Shown here piece after piece: positions 60,055-64,000 of a DNA stretch of 64,000 nt. Numbering within the stretch: the first letter of the stretch is position 1; the number at the start of each line of letters is the position of its first letter. Under the pieces are notes generated by a model. That model saw only the letters and a list, made by a program, of their open reading frames with translations, did not search any database and was not told where the DNA came from. The stretch is from Aquilaria yunnanensis. Taxonomy: Eukaryota > Streptophyta > Magnoliopsida > Malvales > Thymelaeaceae. The stretch covers positions 868,001 to 932,000 of the forward strand of contig JBDJPA010000012.1 of the NCBI GenBank assembly GCA_039654915.1, written 5' to 3'. The translations under genes and the position numbers were made by a program.

Positions 60055-61590
60055 ACTGCAAAATTATTATGCTCAAGCAGCTAGAAATCCTTTTTGGTTG
60101 AAAGCAATTGAAAAATGAGGTTGGGGCACTCAAGAAGAATAAAATCTGGACTTTGTAGAAATTGCTTGAAAGAAAAAAACTGATTGGCTCAAAATGAGTG
60201 GGTAAAATCTAAAATATAGCATATGCTAGTATTAAGAGGAATAACATAAGACTTGTGGCAAAAGATTATAGTTAGACTGAAGGGATTATTGATTGATTAT
60301 AAAGAAACATTTGTTTTGGTGGCAAAACTTACTTTTGGTATAATGTTTACTTGCAATAGCTTCACAGAAAATAGTGGGAGCTACATTAGTTTAATGTCCA
60401 CACAGCTTTCCATCAAAGTGATTTGCATAAGAATATATATATATAATACTGCCATTTTGTCACACAAGGTTCGAAGACCAAAGAAAAAAAATTCAAACTA
60501 AAGAAATCTGTATATGATCATAAACAGGCTCCTAGGTAGTGGTTCAAGAAATTCACTATGGCTCTTCTTCAATTTGGATTTCTTCAGTCTAAAACAAATT
60601 ATTCATTGTTTACCTCGAGGGAAATGTAACAAATATATGGCAATCTTATTATATGTTAGCAACATGATTATTGCTAGAAATGTTACTGAACAGATTTAAA
60701 AGACAAAAGCATATTTGAATGAAAACTTTCACATTAAATACTTAGGAAAATAGGATATTTTCTTGGGTATGAAGCTTCTTGAACCCAGCAAGCATCATTT
60801 TCTCAAAAGAAAGTATACCTTGGACATTTTTTTAGAAAGAAGTAAGGATGTTGGGGTGCAGACCAGCTCTTGTTCCATTACCATAGCAACACCATTTGGC
60901 ATTTGAACCTGGAAACAAGTTAGTAGACCTTTGTTCTTACTGAAGGTTAACAAGGAAGCTAAGTTATCTCACAGTAACCATGTTGGATATTGCCTTTGAT
61001 GTCAACTTTTTCAGCTAATTCTTGTAGTCTCCTACACAATCATTTGGATAATGCCATACATGTGTTATATTATTTAAAAGGCACACCTGATTGTGGTTTA
61101 TTCTTTCAATCGAAAGTTAGCATTATATTCTATGCTTACCGTGATGCTAATTGGGCATGTTGCCCTTAACAAGAAGATCGATAATAGGTTATGTCAAAGT
61201 GCCTGGTGATGCAGCTATCCCTTGGAGGTCAAGAAAGCAACCTACTGTCTATAAATCACTAGTTGCAGTCAAATATCAAGCCATAACAACAACAAACAAT
61301 GAGTTGGTTAATTTCACCCAAGTGTCTACTATTTGATCTAACTATTACTCAGTCTCAGCTCTATTGTTTACATATTATTGCTAACCTGGCTTTTCATGGG
61401 AGAAAAAACATATAGACATTAATTGTTATTTTATTTGTGAAAGAACACAATCTGAGGACATTTTTACTACGTATACACTAAGCAATCACCAACTTATTAA
61501 CCAAAGGCTTTGAATCGAGATCAATTCCAAATCTTACAAGCAAGTTGGGCATTTTAAATATCTATGCACCAATTTCAGGGAGAGTATTAG
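60055..61590 (+). pseudogene. heavily decayed Ty1/copia pol remnant
   Basis: Out-of-frame plus-strand fragments follow the copia order: 'LVAKDYS*TEGIID' near 60250, 'KKSVYDHKQAPRQWFKKFTM' near 60530, a damaged 'YVDD' region reading LLYVSNMIIA near 60645, 'IKYLGKIGYFLGYE' near 60740, RNase H (NWACCPLTRRSIIGYV near 61150, then PWRSRKQPTV), and 'HIDINCYFICERTQSED' near 61410. A purine-rich ggagagtattag near 61580 may mark the 3' LTR junction. It carries many stops and shifts and no LTR pair, so it is an old, truncated copy. Confidence 0.7.
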
Positions 61591-63168
61591 AGTGATAGAG
61601 TTATTTTTACATATTTTAAAGGTGCATATATTTGATCTTATATATTGTGCTGGACTAGTAACACTTCTTGTTGTTTTCTTCTCCTCCTAAATAACTCTTG
61701 GAATGGTAGTTTTACGTGATGCTTAGTTGATGAATGATATAGTGTAAGAAGCATACATTCAAACCAACGCTTTACAATTTTCTAGCTGGATGGGATGGCG
61801 GCAAACTTTTTTTCCCTTAAATAAGATATTAGATTTTTCTTATACTTTTTTTAAAATATACTAAAATATGTATGTATTCACCACAACTGGTACAATCATA
61901 TATAAAGATGAAAACCAATGCCCAAACTTGACAATTTGACTAGAACTTGATTCAAATTTTTAAGTTCAGTTCATATTGGAGTATGGGAAAATGTATATTC
62001 ATGCTGACTTGATCCAACCCAAAATAAATGCCAAAATTCAGGTTCAAATAGGGCTGAACTTGAAAAGTCCAACCACAACCCAAAATTATGTTTATCTATG
62101 TAACTTCTAGCCCACTTCTTGCAAGTCCATAAGTTAACAAAGTCTATATGTATGCTTGCCCATTCCTTAGAACCCCAAACTCATTTTTACACTTTATGAG
62201 TTTTGACCCAACCCAATAATAAAACCCTAGGTTCCTAATTACTCCTCCAAGGTTCCTGCCGCCTCCAACATAAACTCCAATCACCCAAAAGAAAAGAAAT
62301 GAAATGAAAAATAGGTACAACTCCCCAACTTTCATCCATTCGCTATGTTCATCTTCCCCAACTTTTGCCATTTCTATTTCTTGATCTTTATTTCCCTCAA
62401 GACCTTATCCTTAAGCATCACTGGAGGCCCATTATGCTTCCTCCATTACTACTCTCTCTGCTCAATCTTCTCTACTTTCATATGATTTCGTGGAATGGGT
62501 TTATGAATTTAGCCTGGTTTGGTGATTGAAATTTGTCAGTCGTGCTTCAGCACATTCTAACAGAAATTTTGAATAGAATGATGTCCTTGTAGCAGCCTTG
62601 CCTTCCTCCCACCGGTCACTCCACACCCGAGAAGGAAGGCTCAAACTTAATCCTAACTAGAAAATTTTGGGTTGTGATCAGTTTGCGTTATTCGTACAAT
62701 TAGGTCGGTTCAGGTTAAGATTTTTCAGATTCCAAACACACTGTGAAATTTGTGTTCTAACCCAAATCCGAACTTACACCCCCAGGCCTCATACAAGCAC
62801 ATGGCCAAATGTAAAATGTAGTCATAATGTATAAAATAATCAAACATATCCAAATTGATTAAACTTGCATCAAATAGATCATAAACACACAAACACAACT
62901 CTGGCATTTTATATATATTGGATCCGTTCCAAAATAATGTTATCGATTAGAATAAGAGTACTTTCTAAAAGATTACTTTGTTAAACATATTTTACAATAA
63001 GGTACGCGCACCCTATACGACCATTCATAAAATACTTGGTACTCTTGACCCCAATCACATTAAGTTGTAAACGGTCCCGTTTATTCGTAGAGGTTGACTA
63101 ACTAGACAGGTAGATGGGAGGAAGGAAGCAAGCAAGCAGGCGTGAGTGGAAGGCCAAGTACTAGCTAG
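61591..63168. other. intergenic, 3' flank of the MLP gene
   Basis: No gene recognised. 61900-62800 has 'aacccaa' and 'gggttgtgatc' phrases and ends with 'acttacaccccca', suggesting a decayed hAT-type non-autonomous element, but its left terminus was not found. 63112-63165 contains short 'ggaagcaagcaagcagg' repeats. Confidence 0.35.
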
Positions 63169-63731
63169 CTACTGTGTCTGTGGCTGGGTGAGATGGATGT
63201 CGATTTCCCTGGAGAGCTCGGCGCAGAAGTCGAGCAGCGTCTCCGGGTGGTCCACCGCGCCGTGCAGCTTTTCGTACCCCAGGGTCCAGTGAACCACGCT
63301 TCCGGAGCCGCCTCTCGTGGGCTTGCAGTCGATCTTCACAGTGAAGCTCTTATAATCCTTCATCAGGTCCCCGTCTATCACCCTGAAAGTTATGGAGTTG
63401 TTCTCCGAATCCACCGCTTCCACTACGTCCTTCGCCACCTTCGACTTCCCATCTGCATATATTCATGTGTACATCACAAACATATATACTATATAAACTA
63501 GCTAGCTAGTTAGAGGCAGCAGCAGAATTACTTACCATGGACATAGTCCCAGAGGAGAACAGAACCAACCTTTCCCCATTCACCTTCGAGGAGCTGAACA
63601 GAACCAATCTTGCCGGGAGTGACATTGGAGATGTGATGCGGTCTGCTCCAGAACATGTCATGGAACTTCTCCGGAGATGCCGTTATTTCTACATCTGTCT
63701 CCAGCTTCGCAACCAAACCACTCGACGACAT
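63169..63731 (-). CDS. MLP-like / PR-10 protein (Bet v 1 fold)
   Basis: Two exons, 63731-63536 and 63452-63169, are joined in phase across an 83-bp GT-AG intron, giving 159 residues plus stop. The start is the ATG at 63731 (MSSSGLVAKLE). The product has the Bet v 1/MLP features: N-terminal LVAKLETDVEITASPEKFHD, the glycine-containing loop (here LLEGEWGKVGSVLLWDYV), and a C-terminal helix (PETLLDFCAELSREIDIHL). Family knowledge: major latex proteins bind small hydrophobic ligands in the PR-10 pocket and are induced in stress or defence. The frame is open and the intron is in the position usual for the family. A CT-rich leader (63764-63793) and a TATA box lie upstream. Confidence 0.93.
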
Positions 63732-63760
63732 TATTAATTTCTGATCTCTCCGTCTCTCAC

Positions 63761-63763
<3 letters not shown>

Positions 63764-63793
<30 letters not shown>
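63764..63793. repeat. (TC)n tract in the 5' leader of the MLP gene
   Basis: A continuous CT dinucleotide run 33 bp upstream of the ATG (minus-strand gene: GA run in the transcript). Confidence 0.9.
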
Positions 63794-63795
<2 letters not shown>

Positions 63796-63850
63796 CGAGT
63801 AGGCTCCCTTGTGTTGAGGATAAGTCTATGGAACAAGCTGCGTGCATCAC

Positions 63851-63864
63851 ATTTATATATATAG
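63851..63864 (-). promoter_or_regulatory. TATA box of the MLP gene
   Basis: The minus strand reads CTATATATATAAAT, about 120-133 bp upstream of the ATG. With a usual spacing the transcript starts near 63820. Confidence 0.6.
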
Positions 63865-64000
63865 ATTGATCGTCAGCACCTAATTCCTATAAAAAATTTG
63901 TTTCAGTGTTTCTAATTAAATGTTCAGTATATTAAATTTATAAGAAATATATACACATTAGTGTACCAATAAGAGTGAAGAGAATTTTAGACTACGAATA

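Overview
This window is nuclear DNA of a eudicot plant. The genes have GT-AG introns and plant-specific or plant-typical families (SEC12-like WD40 protein, DOMON/cytochrome b561 protein, phytanoyl-CoA dioxygenase, CLE peptide, MLP/PR-10 protein), sit in AT-rich intergenic DNA, and are separated by many plant transposons. There is no bacterial-style operon, CRISPR array or rRNA, and I saw no intact tRNA gene.

From left to right: a SEC12-like gene (minus, open at the left edge, nine exons) whose upstream region carries a nested pair of Mutator-type (MULE) elements (3.1-5.2 kb). Next is AT-rich DNA with MITE-like and tandem repeats (5.2-11.8 kb) and a short helicase remnant near 12.3 kb. An intronless DOMON + cytochrome b561 gene (minus) lies at 13.9-15.1 kb. 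A decayed O-fucosyltransferase gene (plus, 16.8-24.8 kb) carries in its first intron a 2-kb inverted-repeat element with a captured aspartic-protease fragment. A MULE at 26.2-30.2 kb is split by a 2.5-kb solo LTR, and another MULE lies at 30.8-31.8 kb. An intact nine-exon phytanoyl-CoA dioxygenase gene (plus) occupies 32.2-35.0 kb, followed by a decayed membrane-protein gene (minus, 35.5-36.9 kb).

The right half holds a complete but inactivated hAT element with a BED-finger transposase pseudogene (38.5-42.6 kb), two more MULEs (43.1-44.2 and 44.5-46.1 kb), a CLE peptide gene (plus, 47.3-47.6 kb), a full-length degenerate Ty1/copia retrotransposon (minus, 49.6-54.5 kb), a hairpin-forming inverted repeat (54.7-55.2 kb), non-LTR and copia remnants, a textbook TRIM element (57.6-58.2 kb) and an MLP/PR-10 (Bet v 1 fold) gene (minus, 63.2-63.7 kb).

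The genes do not form one pathway. Their order is informative, though: SEC12-like, O-fucosyltransferase, phytanoyl-CoA dioxygenase and CLE peptide occur in the same order as I recall for Arabidopsis At2g01470, At2g01480, At2g01490 and At2g01505. If so, this is an old collinear block swollen by transposons in which the O-fucosyltransferase copy has died. I found no credible new multi-gene system. The most unusual structures are the roughly 70-bp duplication flanking the element in the O-fucosyltransferase intron, the captured protease fragment inside it, and the duplicated zinc knuckle in the copia gag.
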